This document shows, piece after piece, positions 44,201 through 50,798 of a stretch of DNA of 64,000 bases; position 1 is the stretch's first letter, and each line of letters opens with the position of its first letter. Made by a program: the position numbers and the translations under genes. Origin of the DNA: Mesorhizobium sp. (lineage in GTDB: Bacteria > Pseudomonadota > Alphaproteobacteria > Rhizobiales > Rhizobiaceae). The notes under the pieces are model-generated. The model saw nothing but the letters and a program-made list of their open reading frames with translations, made no database searches and had not been told where the DNA came from. The DNA lies in NCBI RefSeq assembly GCF_004962245.1, contig NZ_SUHQ01000021.1:1-64000 (forward strand). Reading direction: 5' to 3'.

Positions 44201-45049
44201 CACTCCGCCCGCATTTTGAGCGGAAGCGGCGCTTGAGCCGCCACCGCGGATGCCGCCGTTCGGCTTACCCAAAGCCTCGACAATCAGACGCGCGCAATCG
44301 CGCCCCTTGTCTACGTCGACCCCGGCAATATGCTTGCAGTCGGCTTCGGCGCGCTTGCGCTCGCCCTTGGCGATCCATGACAGGGCGCGGTCATGGTAAG
44401 GCATGACAGGGTCCGTTCGCACGCTCTCTGCCTTGTCGTAATCGGCCTGGGCCCGCACCGCATCGCCCTTGTCTTCCCAGGCAATGCCGCGCACGCCATA
44501 GGCCATCTCGTTGGCAGGGTCGATGTCGATCGCCTTGTCGCAATCGACAATGGCGCGATCGTGCTCGCCTTTCTTGCCGAGTGCCCTGGCGCGATTGACG
44601 TAGAGGCCGGCATCGTCCGGTGTGAGCGCGATCGCGCGCGTATAGTCCGCAACGGCTCGATCGAAGTCCCCTTTGTCCTCCCAGGCAATGGCGCGATTGG
44701 TAAAAGCGCGCATGTAAGTCGGATCGAGCGCGACCACCTCGGTCATATCGGCGATGACATGGTCGATATCGTTCTTCTGGGTGTAGGCCAGGCCGCGCAC
44801 GAAATAAGCATTCACGCGCAGATCGGGGATCTCCTTGCTGTCCTCGGCAATAGCGGTGCAAGCGGCGATCTGCTGGTCGGCACCGACCTTGCCCTCGCTG
44901 AAACAGGCAGCATAATCCTTGCCGGCGGCGTATACCGAACTGCTCATTCCGCCAAGCACCACAATCCCCGCGAGGACCAGCGCCAACAGCGGCACGCGCA
45001 AAACCCCTGCAACAAATGCGCGCGCCAGCGCGTCGGTGCGGCATGACAT
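41228..45049 (-). CDS. very large exported TPR-repeat protein
   Basis: A 1273-residue protein with an N-terminal signal or anchor (VLRVPLLALVLAGIVVLGG near residues 17-35), then YAACFSEGKVGADQQIAACTAI and an almost unbroken series of about 28 TPR units of 34 residues. Each carries variants of GDYDGAIADYDKAIALDPN (positions about 60-1270). Two spacers interrupt: a Pro/Ala-rich part near residues 405-455, and another near 630-660. TPR stacks mediate protein contacts, so this may be a periplasmic scaffold. Many repeats are near-identical at DNA level, suggesting growth by internal duplication. It is monocistronic with a promoter-like sequence upstream. Its partner is unknown. Confidence 0.88.
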   Translation of the reverse strand: MSCRTDALARAFVAGVLRVPLLALVLAGIVVLGGMSSSVYAAGKDYAACFSEGKVGADQQIAACTAIAEDSKEIPDLRVNAYFVRGLAYTQKNDIDHVIADMTEVVALDPTYMRAFTNRAIAWEDKGDFDRAVADYTRAIALTPDDAGLYVNRARALGKKGEHDRAIVDCDKAIDIDPANEMAYGVRGIAWEDKGDAVRAQADYDKAESVRTDPVMPYHDRALSWIAKGERKRAEADCKHIAGVDVDKGRDCARLIVEALGKPNGGIRGGGSSAASAQNAGGVEWQNKGDHTRAIAAFDEAIRLDPANSTFYFNRAKSWGLKKDYARALADLDEVVRRDPADAQAYRVRGMTMARIGNSKEAFADLDKAISLKPTDPRSYFVRALVWEASDPDKAIADLDQAIALDPSNADYRKERLSVQLDKRRVSPKTAQATDPAASPAYGAGGAADAPAAPQAAKPAAPPAYEPLQLYPKKEDHSDLVAWNLKRGLEQQVQGDVGGAIDTFSFAIQLDPYNAEAFYNRALAEASQGNDALAAADCRRAVDLDPKRAGSCNEHAPDEPAQSAAGKIRDPAAAKVLIERAEARLAEFSSGGALLDLAKAISLDPDNADAYLVRSRARALNGDEAGAAADCRRTIELDPKRAGACGEQVAGGERGLTPQPDRQQAKPQAPTPVIMATDDTLAAKALEAKDPRALEAVLGGDAFLDMGKYDEAIGAYDQVIALDPNNRFGYFGRGRAWTAKLDYSRGIADYDKVIQLAPNFAAAYFRRGLAKVTSDDADGALADCDRAATLEPKVRDAHYCRGMAWHAKGDAGRAIAAYSVAIGIDAKDDASYYARGMARADQKDYDGAIADFDQAIKLNPGNPDYAVARKATVAALAKGGGAPDAVGSDPKNLKAFIDRGDAFYDKGKYDRAIAEYSKAIALDPRKASAYVGRGTSLVGKGMYDAAISDFGKVIELYPGYLDAYLGRAVAWTNKNELDRAITDYSLVIELKPQYAPAYFARGSVWFTKGDYDPAIADFDQALKLDPKIAPARKGRKLAMVARDEANASKMPGKAAGRAGEQATRPSWTSLAAQTFNKGRALYGKDDYDGAIALYDKAIALFPAFHDAYLARAMSWEAKGDYAHAVADYSQAIALNPNFADTYYDRGQNRGFQGDYDGALADYEKAITLNTKDARVYADRGLIWMGRHEDAAALRDFERALSLDRKNPFAYLGRGVIRTSKADYDGAIADLSQTIKLKPDFAAAYKVRSRAWDAKGNHKRAEADRKKALSLGAK

Positions 45050-45103
45050 GGTTCTGATCCTCCCCCCGGAGTTACTGCGACTGCCCTCGCGGATACCTAT
45101 CCT

Positions 45104-45133
45104 ATATAGTTCTGTTTTTGTTCCTTAATGCAA
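45104..45133 (-). promoter_or_regulatory. promoter of the TPR gene
   Basis: Minus strand: -35 TTGCAT (45133-45128), 18-base spacer, -10 CTATAT (45109-45104). The pair is close to the rhizobial sigma-70 consensus CTTGAC/CTATAT. It lies 55 bp upstream of the TPR start codon. Confidence 0.6.
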
Positions 45134-45221
45134 GCAGAAATTGCAGTGGCCGTCGAAGCTGCCGACCTCCCCCTTGCGGGGCTAAGGAGTGGTCCGTGTA
45201 GCGAAGGGGAAGTCAATTGCC

Positions 45222-45247
45222 TGGCTTTCCGAACGACGAACGCCCGG
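45222..45247 (-). repeat. right 26-bp inverted repeat flanking the TPR gene
   Basis: Exact reverse complement of 41198-41223. It lies in the upstream region of the TPR gene, beside a CCCCCTTGCGGGG hairpin at 45170-45182, which resembles other rhizobial intergenic mosaics. Confidence 0.75.
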
Positions 45248-45360
45248 CAGAGGGGCCGTCCCGCCGACATCAAAGATATTGCACCGCCTATCCATCTGTG
45301 TTGGCCCATGGCGGGACCGGCGTCTTCCCTGCAAAATACTCACAACCACTGCGAGGCACC

Positions 45361-45747
45361 ATGCGTAAACTCATCTCCACCGGTTCGCCTTTCGAAAAAA
45401 CCGCCGGCTATTCGCGCGCCGTAGTGCAGGGCGACTGGTGTTTCGTTTCCGGAACGACCGGCTACGACTATGCGACGATGACCATGCCGGAGACGGTCGA
45501 GGCGCAGACGCGCAATTGCCTGGCCACCATCGGCAAGGCATTGCAGGATGGCGGTTTCGAGATGGCCGATGTGGTGCGGGCGCATTACTACATCACCGAC
45601 CAGGCTTTCGTGGATATCGTCTTTCCGATCCTCGGCGAGGCCTTTGGCGAGATCAGGCCGGCGGCGACGATGATCGTATGCCAGTTGAACAAACTGGAAA
45701 TGAAGATCGAGATCGAAGTCACGGCGCTGCGGCGGGCGGCCCGATGA
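45361..45747 (+). CDS. RidA/YjgF family protein
   Basis: A 128-residue RidA-like protein. YSRAVVQGDWCFVSGTTGYDYATMTMPETVEAQTRNCLATIGKAL shows the family N-terminal half. RPAATMIVCQLNKLEMKIEIEVTAL is the ending, in which the family Arg before ... P-A-x-x is present as IRPAATM. It belongs to the Rid2-like subgroup rather than the short RidA. It overlaps the following VOC gene by four bases (ATGA). A second RidA-type gene at 1627 is linked to an amidohydrolase. Confidence 0.88.
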   Translation: MRKLISTGSPFEKTAGYSRAVVQGDWCFVSGTTGYDYATMTMPETVEAQTRNCLATIGKALQDGGFEMADVVRAHYYITDQAFVDIVFPILGEAFGEIRPAATMIVCQLNKLEMKIEIEVTALRRAAR

Positions 45748-46094
45748 AAGTCCGGCGCATCGTTGCAAACATAGACACGCAGGACGTTGCAGCGGCCAAG
45801 CGCTTCTATCAGGATGTGCTCGGCCTCGATCTCAAGATGGATCTTGGCTGGATCGCCACCTATGGCTCGCAAGAGACAATGACCGTGCAGGTCAGCTTCA
45901 TGGCCGAGGGCGGCTCCGGCACGCCGGTGCCGGATCTGTCGATCGAAGTCGATGACGTCGATGCGGCGCTCAAAGCGATGAAGACCGCCGGCTTTGCCAT
46001 CGAATATGGGCCGGCCGACGAACCCTGGGGCGTACGGCGATTCTTTGTGCGCGATCCGTACGGACGGCTGGTCAACATTCTCTCGCACAGATGA
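45744..46094 (+). CDS. VOC-family (glyoxalase-like) protein
   Basis: A 116-residue VOC protein: ANIDTQDVAAAKRFYQDVLGLDLKMDLGWIATYGS in the first module, LSIEVDDVDAALKAMKTAGFAIEYGPADEPWGVRRFFVRDPYGRLVNILSH in the second, with the DPYGRLVNI metal-side motif intact. The longer frame from 45438 overlaps the RidA gene, and the family begins at MKVRRIVANI (45744). The ATGA overlap with RidA indicates coupled translation. Perhaps it sequesters or converts a reactive metabolite together with RidA; that is inference. Confidence 0.9.
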   Translation: MKVRRIVANIDTQDVAAAKRFYQDVLGLDLKMDLGWIATYGSQETMTVQVSFMAEGGSGTPVPDLSIEVDDVDAALKAMKTAGFAIEYGPADEPWGVRRFFVRDPYGRLVNILSHR

Positions 46095-46179
46095 TAGCGG
46101 TCATGACGCGCAGGCTTGCGCAGAAATCGCTTGGCGTTTAGCAAGGCCGCGGTTCAAAACATTTTCCGGGACGGTTCTG

Positions 46180-47283
46180 ATGGCTTCGAAAAATCTTCTC
46201 CTGCTCGCCGGCGACGGCATCGGCCCCGAGGCCATGGCCGAGGTGAAGAAGCTGATATCAGCCATGAACGACAAGCTCGGCAGCGATTTCGTCACCGACG
46301 AGGGGCTGGTCGGCGGCTGCGCCTATGACGTGCATGGCGCGGCGATTTCCGATGCCGACATGGCCAAGGCGATGGCCGCCGACGCGGTGCTGTTCGGCGC
46401 CGTCGGCGGGCCGAAATGGGATGCGGTGCCTTATGAAGTGCGCCCGGAAGCCGGACTGCTGCGGCTGCGCAAGGACATGGAGCTGTTCGCCAATCTCAGA
46501 CCCGCCATCTGCTATCCGGCGCTGGCGGCGTCCTCCTCGCTCAAGCAGGAGGTGGTCGAGGGGCTCGACATTCTGATCGTGCGCGAGCTCACCGGCGGCG
46601 TCTATTTTGGCGAGCCGAAGCAGATCATCGATCTTGGCAATGGCCAGAAGCGCGGCATCGACACGCAGGTCTACGATACGTTCGAGATCGAGCGCATCTC
46701 GGGCGTCGCCTTCGAGCTGGCGCGGACACGCCGCAACCATGTGACCTCCATGGAAAAGCGCAACGTCATGAAGTCAGGCGTGTTGTGGAATGAGGTCGTC
46801 ACACAGACCCACAAGGCTAGATATGCCGACGTCAAGCTCGACCACATGCTGGCCGATGCCGGCGGCATGCAGCTGGTCCGCTGGCCCAAGCAGTTCGACG
46901 TCATCGTCACCGACAATCTGTTCGGCGACATGCTCTCCGACATCGCCGCCATGCTGACCGGCTCGATCGGCATGCTGCCTTCAGCGTCTCTCGGCGCGCC
47001 GGATGTGAAGACCAAGAAGCGCAAGGCGCTTTACGAGCCGGTGCACGGCTCGGCGCCCGACATCGCCGACAAGGGCATCGCCAACCCGATCGCCATGATC
47101 GCCTCCTTCGCCATGTGCCTGCGCTATTCCTTCGGCATGGTGGCTGAAGCTGACCGTCTGGAAAGCGCCATCGCCGCCGTGCTCGACGAGGGTCTGCGTA
47201 CCAGGGACATCCTGTCCGATGGGATGATCGAGGTTGGCACGGTTCAGATGGGTGACGCGATCATCGCGAAGTTCCTGGGCTGA
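46180..47283 (+). CDS. leuB: 3-isopropylmalate dehydrogenase
   Basis: A 367-residue LeuB of the beta-decarboxylating dehydrogenase family. LLLLAGDGIGPEAMAEV is the N-terminal motif; the substrate-binding LLRLRKDMELFANLRPA and RELTGGVYFG with two Arg follow, then the metal-binding NLFGDMLSDIAAMLTGSIGMLPSASLG with its Asp pair. EPVHGSAPDIADKGIANPIA binds NAD. It oxidises and decarboxylates 3-isopropylmalate in leucine synthesis. The ATG at 46180 (MASKNLLLLAG) is chosen; the frame is open to 45994 without family similarity. Confidence 0.97.
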   Translation: MASKNLLLLAGDGIGPEAMAEVKKLISAMNDKLGSDFVTDEGLVGGCAYDVHGAAISDADMAKAMAADAVLFGAVGGPKWDAVPYEVRPEAGLLRLRKDMELFANLRPAICYPALAASSSLKQEVVEGLDILIVRELTGGVYFGEPKQIIDLGNGQKRGIDTQVYDTFEIERISGVAFELARTRRNHVTSMEKRNVMKSGVLWNEVVTQTHKARYADVKLDHMLADAGGMQLVRWPKQFDVIVTDNLFGDMLSDIAAMLTGSIGMLPSASLGAPDVKTKKRKALYEPVHGSAPDIADKGIANPIAMIASFAMCLRYSFGMVAEADRLESAIAAVLDEGLRTRDILSDGMIEVGTVQMGDAIIAKFLG

Positions 47284-47287
47284 GCTT

Positions 47288-47776
47288 GTGGCGGTCGACG
47301 TCCGCTGGGCGACGGCCGGGGATGCGGCAGCGCTTGCCGTCATGCTGCGCGAGATGGCCGTACACTACCGGCAGCCGCCTCTCGAAGCGGATCGGGCTCT
47401 GTCGGCGGCGGAGAAATGGCTTGGCCAGGAAAGCCCGGCCTATCCGCATTTTGCGCTCGCTTTCGCCAAAGGCGAGGTTTGCGGGCTTGCCTCGGTTGCG
47501 ATCGCACATCCCGGCATTGATCTTGAGCGGCTGCTGTTTCTCAAGGACCTGTTCGTGCGCGAGAATGCCCGCAACGCCGGTGTCGGCCGGGCGCTGATGG
47601 CGTTCCTCGCCAGCCATTGCCCGCGCGAAGGCATCGGCCGCATCGACCTGACCACCGAGGACTGGAACGAGGGTGCGCTGCGATTCTACGACGGGCTTGG
47701 TGCCGAGCGCCACGACCAGAAGGTCTTTCTCAGGCTTTCGGGCGAAGCCCTGAAGGCGATCCCAGCTAGATCTTGA
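47288..47776 (+). CDS. GNAT-family N-acetyltransferase, GTG start
   Basis: A 162-residue acetyltransferase starting VAVDVRWATAGDAAALAVMLREMA just four bases after the leuB stop. Motif A is LKDLFVRENARNAGVGRALMAFLASHC (R-N-x-G-V-G), followed by IDLTTEDWNEGALRFYDGLGA. The GTG at 47288 is the first plausible start, so it is probably translated from the leuB transcript. The last 11 bp overlap the end of the DUF805 gene on the opposite strand. Its substrate is unknown. Confidence 0.88.
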   Translation: MAVDVRWATAGDAAALAVMLREMAVHYRQPPLEADRALSAAEKWLGQESPAYPHFALAFAKGEVCGLASVAIAHPGIDLERLLFLKDLFVRENARNAGVGRALMAFLASHCPREGIGRIDLTTEDWNEGALRFYDGLGAERHDQKVFLRLSGEALKAIPARS

Positions 47777-48437
47777 CGCCGGCCGGCACCGCACCCCAAG
47801 GGTTTTCGCCTACCTGAGACGGGATAAGCCCGAAGACCAGAACGGCCAAGCCACCAACAGCCGGAGCGTAGCAGAACAGGACAAGCCAGCCGCTCAGGCC
47901 GATATCGTGCAGGCGCCGTACCGTGAGCGCAATCGACGGCAGGATGGTTAGCAGCACAAAAAAGAGGGCGGGAACGAACCCTATCTCCGTCCTGCCCGCG
48001 TCGTAGCCGAAACCGTTGATGGCTAGGTTGAGCAGTATGCCAAAGCCAAAAAGCGCGACAAACATGATGGCCCAAAACAGCCAAAAGGCCCAGAATTCCT
48101 TGCGGCGGGCGCGTCCGCTGAAATTGTGATAGTCCTCGCTTACCGCGCGCTGGAAGTAAGCCCACAGTCCTGTAGAACCGGCGGCGGGCCGATCTTCGGC
48201 GAAACGCACAGGCTGCCGTAGCTGACCGGCGCGTGACGGCGACATATCGCCAGCCGGTGAGGCCGCGACGATGTCGCGCGCCGTTCCATCGTCCGGCCGG
48301 AACTCGACGAGCGCGCCCCTGACCAGCGCCACGTCCTGGCTCAGGTCTTCACGCGCGAAGATATAGCGCTTGCCGTCCACTCCGTTGATGTAACCGAAGT
48401 CTTGACCCTCGTCGTAGTGGAACTCTGTGCCGCGCAT
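47766..48437 (-). CDS. cold-shock-like domain fused to DUF805 membrane domain (copy 1)
   Basis: A 223-residue protein. Residues 1-55 resemble an RNA-binding cold-shock/OB strand set (MRGTEFHYDEGQDFGYINGVDGKRYIFAREDL). After a polar linker, residues about 95-220 are a DUF805 domain with four transmembrane helices (FWLFWAIMFVALFGFGILL; FFVLLTILPSIALTVRRLHDIGLSGW; AVGGLAVLVFGLIPSQ). The R-R-L-H-D-I-G-L-S-G-W signature is diagnostic of DUF805. It is a tandem paralogue of the next gene. The role is unknown, perhaps an RNA- or stress-linked membrane protein. It converges with the GNAT gene. Confidence 0.85.
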   Translation of the reverse strand: MRGTEFHYDEGQDFGYINGVDGKRYIFAREDLSQDVALVRGALVEFRPDDGTARDIVAASPAGDMSPSRAGQLRQPVRFAEDRPAAGSTGLWAYFQRAVSEDYHNFSGRARRKEFWAFWLFWAIMFVALFGFGILLNLAINGFGYDAGRTEIGFVPALFFVLLTILPSIALTVRRLHDIGLSGWLVLFCYAPAVGGLAVLVFGLIPSQVGENPWGAVPAGVKI

Positions 48438-48478
48438 TGGTTTCCCCTAAATCGCACCGCCTATATGCTATCTAGAGT

Positions 48479-48499
48479 TGTATCACGTTGCAAGATACA
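48479..48499. promoter_or_regulatory. short inverted repeat between the two DUF805 genes
   Basis: TGTATC (48479-48484), nine bases and GATACA (48494-48499) form a perfect inverted repeat immediately upstream of the first copy. It lies in an AT-rich 65-bp gap and may be an operator or a weak hairpin after the second copy. Support is only positional. Confidence 0.25.
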
Positions 48500-48502
48500 C
48501 TT

Positions 48503-49201
48503 TTAAGATAGATGGTTGACACCTGCCGGCACCGGACCCCACTGATTTTCACGGGCCTGCGTCGGGACCAGCGCGAAGACCAGGATGATCAGCCAGCCGA
48601 TGGTCGGGATAAGCACCACCAGAAAAAGCCAGCCGGTCAAGCCGATGTCGTGCAAGCGACGCACGTTCAGTCCGATCCATGGCGGGATTGTCGCCAATAC
48701 AAACACACCGCAAAGGCCGACCGTCACTGTCGGCAATTCGTCAAAATTGCTCATGGCGTCGTCGATGAAGAAGCCAATGCCGACGACTACGATCAGCGCG
48801 ATCGTCCAGAACAGGCAATAGCCCCAATATTCTTTGCGGCGGGCACGGTGGGCGAAGTTGAAGTAATTCCCGGTCAGGCCGCGCCAAAAATAATCCCACA
48901 ATCCGGTAGCAGCCGTGACGGGACTCCTTTCCGCGGAACGGCCGAAATGTTGCGGCTGACGTGCCCCGGGTACATTGCTGGCTTGAGACGGGGCGTCGGC
49001 CGGCGGACTGGCGGTTTGGGCGCGGGCTGGAAAAACGTCGCGTCCCCGTCCGCCAGCCGGCTGGAACTCGACGAGCGTGCCCTTGGTCATCGACACTTCC
49101 CGGCGCAGATCCTCGCGCGCGAACGTGTAGTGGTTGCCGTCGGCTCCGGCGATGAAACCGAAGCCCTGGTCCTCGTCGTAGTGAAGCACTTCGCCGCGCA
49201 T
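48503..49201 (-). CDS. cold-shock-like domain fused to DUF805 membrane domain (copy 2)
   Basis: A 232-residue paralogue of the neighbouring gene with the same order: cold-shock-like N-terminus (MRGEVLHYDEDQGFGFIAGADGNHYTFAREDL), polar linker (residues 55-100, Ala/Pro/Ser-rich), and a DUF805 domain with RRLHDIGLTGW and about four helices. The N-terminal module GFGFIAGADG is closer to the canonical cold-shock pattern than in copy 1. The frame extends to 49261, but MRGEVLHYDED at 49201 matches the paralogue's start. The tandem pair points to local duplication. Confidence 0.87.
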   Translation of the reverse strand: MRGEVLHYDEDQGFGFIAGADGNHYTFAREDLRREVSMTKGTLVEFQPAGGRGRDVFPARAQTASPPADAPSQASNVPGARQPQHFGRSAERSPVTAATGLWDYFWRGLTGNYFNFAHRARRKEYWGYCLFWTIALIVVVGIGFFIDDAMSNFDELPTVTVGLCGVFVLATIPPWIGLNVRRLHDIGLTGWLFLVVLIPTIGWLIILVFALVPTQARENQWGPVPAGVNHLS

Positions 49202-49342
49202 CCGCCACCCCGCTCGCCACGTACCGGCCAAGGTGTGACACAGGAGCGATCCCGCGGGCAAGGCCGTGCAACGTGGCTACCGTCTTCGCAACAAATGAAG
49301 GATAAGGCATAAGGAGCAACCGCCTTCGCCCCAAAGCAGACA

Positions 49343-50785
49343 ATGACAATCGAGCGATCTGATGCCAGGACCGAGGATGGCGAGATCACAAGGCCCCCGA
49401 CGCTGGTCCCTGTAGTTCCCCCGATACTGGCCATCGACGCCACCGGCCTTATGTACTGGCCACCCGGCAAGGGTCTGGCAGGCGTTCCGCGGGTAGAGAG
49501 CTTTCTCATCAACGCGGCGTTGGCGGATCCCGACCCTTGCGTGGAGGTGGTGGCGTTCAGGTCCGGCCGGTTTCGACCTCTTGCCCCATTTGAACAGGAG
49601 CATGTCGCGATGGGTGAAGTTCCACCTCATCGCGCCAAACGATGGTCGGGAAGAAGCACGGCGCTGGCGCAGTCCTTCGAGGCGGTGAGGCAACATCCGT
49701 GGGGCAAGCGCGACGCCGACTGCCACCTTGCCAGGACGGTGACCAACGGCAAAGGCGGGTTCAATTTTCATGCGGTCAGGCTGCTGATCCGCGCCTATCG
49801 TCTGTACCAGCGGGCGCGGGCTCGGTTGGGCTTGCGCCAGGGTGTTCCGAGCCAAGCCGCTGGGGCTGAACGGAGCCTTGTGCTGATCAGCCAGCGCATC
49901 CTCACGCAGGACGACCGGTCGGCGGTCTCGGGAGTCGCCGGTGACCTCGCCTTCCTCTGCCATGATCTTATCCCGGTATTGCGTCCTGACCTCCTCGGTG
50001 TGGACACCGGCGAGGGCCGCTACGGGTCCTATCTCGAGCAGCTCGTACGCTCGGGCGCGCCAGCGTTCTGCGCCTCCGACGCGGTCGGTGCCACGCTCAC
50101 CGATCATATGCGTGAGGCCGGCATCGCCCCGCCGGTGGTGTATCGGTTTCCGATGCCATCCATCCTGCACGAGACCGCTTCCCGTATGGGCGCGACCTTT
50201 CGCATCGAGGCTGGCGAGCCGTTCGTGCTCTATTGCTCGACCATTGAAGTGCGCAAGAACCACATCCTGCTGGCGCGGATATGGCAGCAGGCACTCGAAG
50301 AAGGCGTCAAGCTGCCGAAACTTGTCTGCGCCGGGCGCTGGGGCTGGATGATCGAGCCGTTGCGCGCCTATCTCAAGGCTCATCCAGGCCTGCTCCAGTC
50401 GATCACGTTCACCGGGCTGGTCAGCGATGAGGAGCTCATCCAATACTATCGCAGTGCTTCCTTCGGCGTCTTCCCGTCGCATATCGAGGGATGGGGCTAC
50501 GGAGCCTCGGAATGTCTCGATTTCGGTATTCCGGTCATCGTCTCGACAACGCCATCGCTGATCGAGGCGACCGGAGGTCTGATGCCGGCGATCGATTCCA
50601 ATGATCAGGCGGGTTGGTACGCCGCCATCCGCAGGATGGCGGAAGATATGGCGTGGCGTTCCTCGCTGGTGGACCGCATCGCGAAGCAACATCGGCCGAC
50701 GCCGACTTCGGCAAGCTGGGCCACCATCAAGGCCGGCCTGCAGACCAGCGCGGCGAGCTGCCGCTCCAAAAATCGAGCGCCGTGA
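49343..50785 (+). CDS. glycosyltransferase (GT4-like)
   Basis: A 480-residue GT-B glycosyltransferase. The C-terminal half has PFVLYCSTIEVRKNHILLARIWQQAL, VCAGRWGWMIEPL, ITFTGLVSDEELIQYYRSASFGVFPSHIEGWGYGASECLDFGIPVIVSTTPSLIEATGG. The E-G-W-G-Y-G-A-S-E-C-L-D-F-G motif is the family 4 nucleotide-sugar site (Glu at the E-x7-E pattern). The N-terminal half has DATGLMYWPPGKGLAGVPRVE and a short linker. No signal peptide is seen. It may act in surface or exopolysaccharide synthesis. It is alone on the plus strand between DUF805 and the helicase. Confidence 0.88.
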   Translation: MTIERSDARTEDGEITRPPTLVPVVPPILAIDATGLMYWPPGKGLAGVPRVESFLINAALADPDPCVEVVAFRSGRFRPLAPFEQEHVAMGEVPPHRAKRWSGRSTALAQSFEAVRQHPWGKRDADCHLARTVTNGKGGFNFHAVRLLIRAYRLYQRARARLGLRQGVPSQAAGAERSLVLISQRILTQDDRSAVSGVAGDLAFLCHDLIPVLRPDLLGVDTGEGRYGSYLEQLVRSGAPAFCASDAVGATLTDHMREAGIAPPVVYRFPMPSILHETASRMGATFRIEAGEPFVLYCSTIEVRKNHILLARIWQQALEEGVKLPKLVCAGRWGWMIEPLRAYLKAHPGLLQSITFTGLVSDEELIQYYRSASFGVFPSHIEGWGYGASECLDFGIPVIVSTTPSLIEATGGLMPAIDSNDQAGWYAAIRRMAEDMAWRSSLVDRIAKQHRPTPTSASWATIKAGLQTSAASCRSKNRAP

Positions 50786-50798
50786 CCGCAAGGCCGCT

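Larger units (their letters stand above)
45050..45360. other. intergenic region with promoter and repeat fragment
   Basis: This 311-bp gap separates the divergent TPR and RidA genes. Bases 45104-45133 hold the likely TPR promoter and 45165-45247 a repeat fragment including the right 26-bp inverted repeat. The rest, up to the RidA start at 45361, shows no gene; a weak purine stretch before the ATG (GCGAGGCACC) is the only ribosome-site candidate. Confidence 0.6.

Noticed and set aside
45097..45309. 70-codon minus-strand frame in the TPR upstream region
   Set aside because: It is made of promoter and repeat sequence, including the 26-bp inverted repeat.
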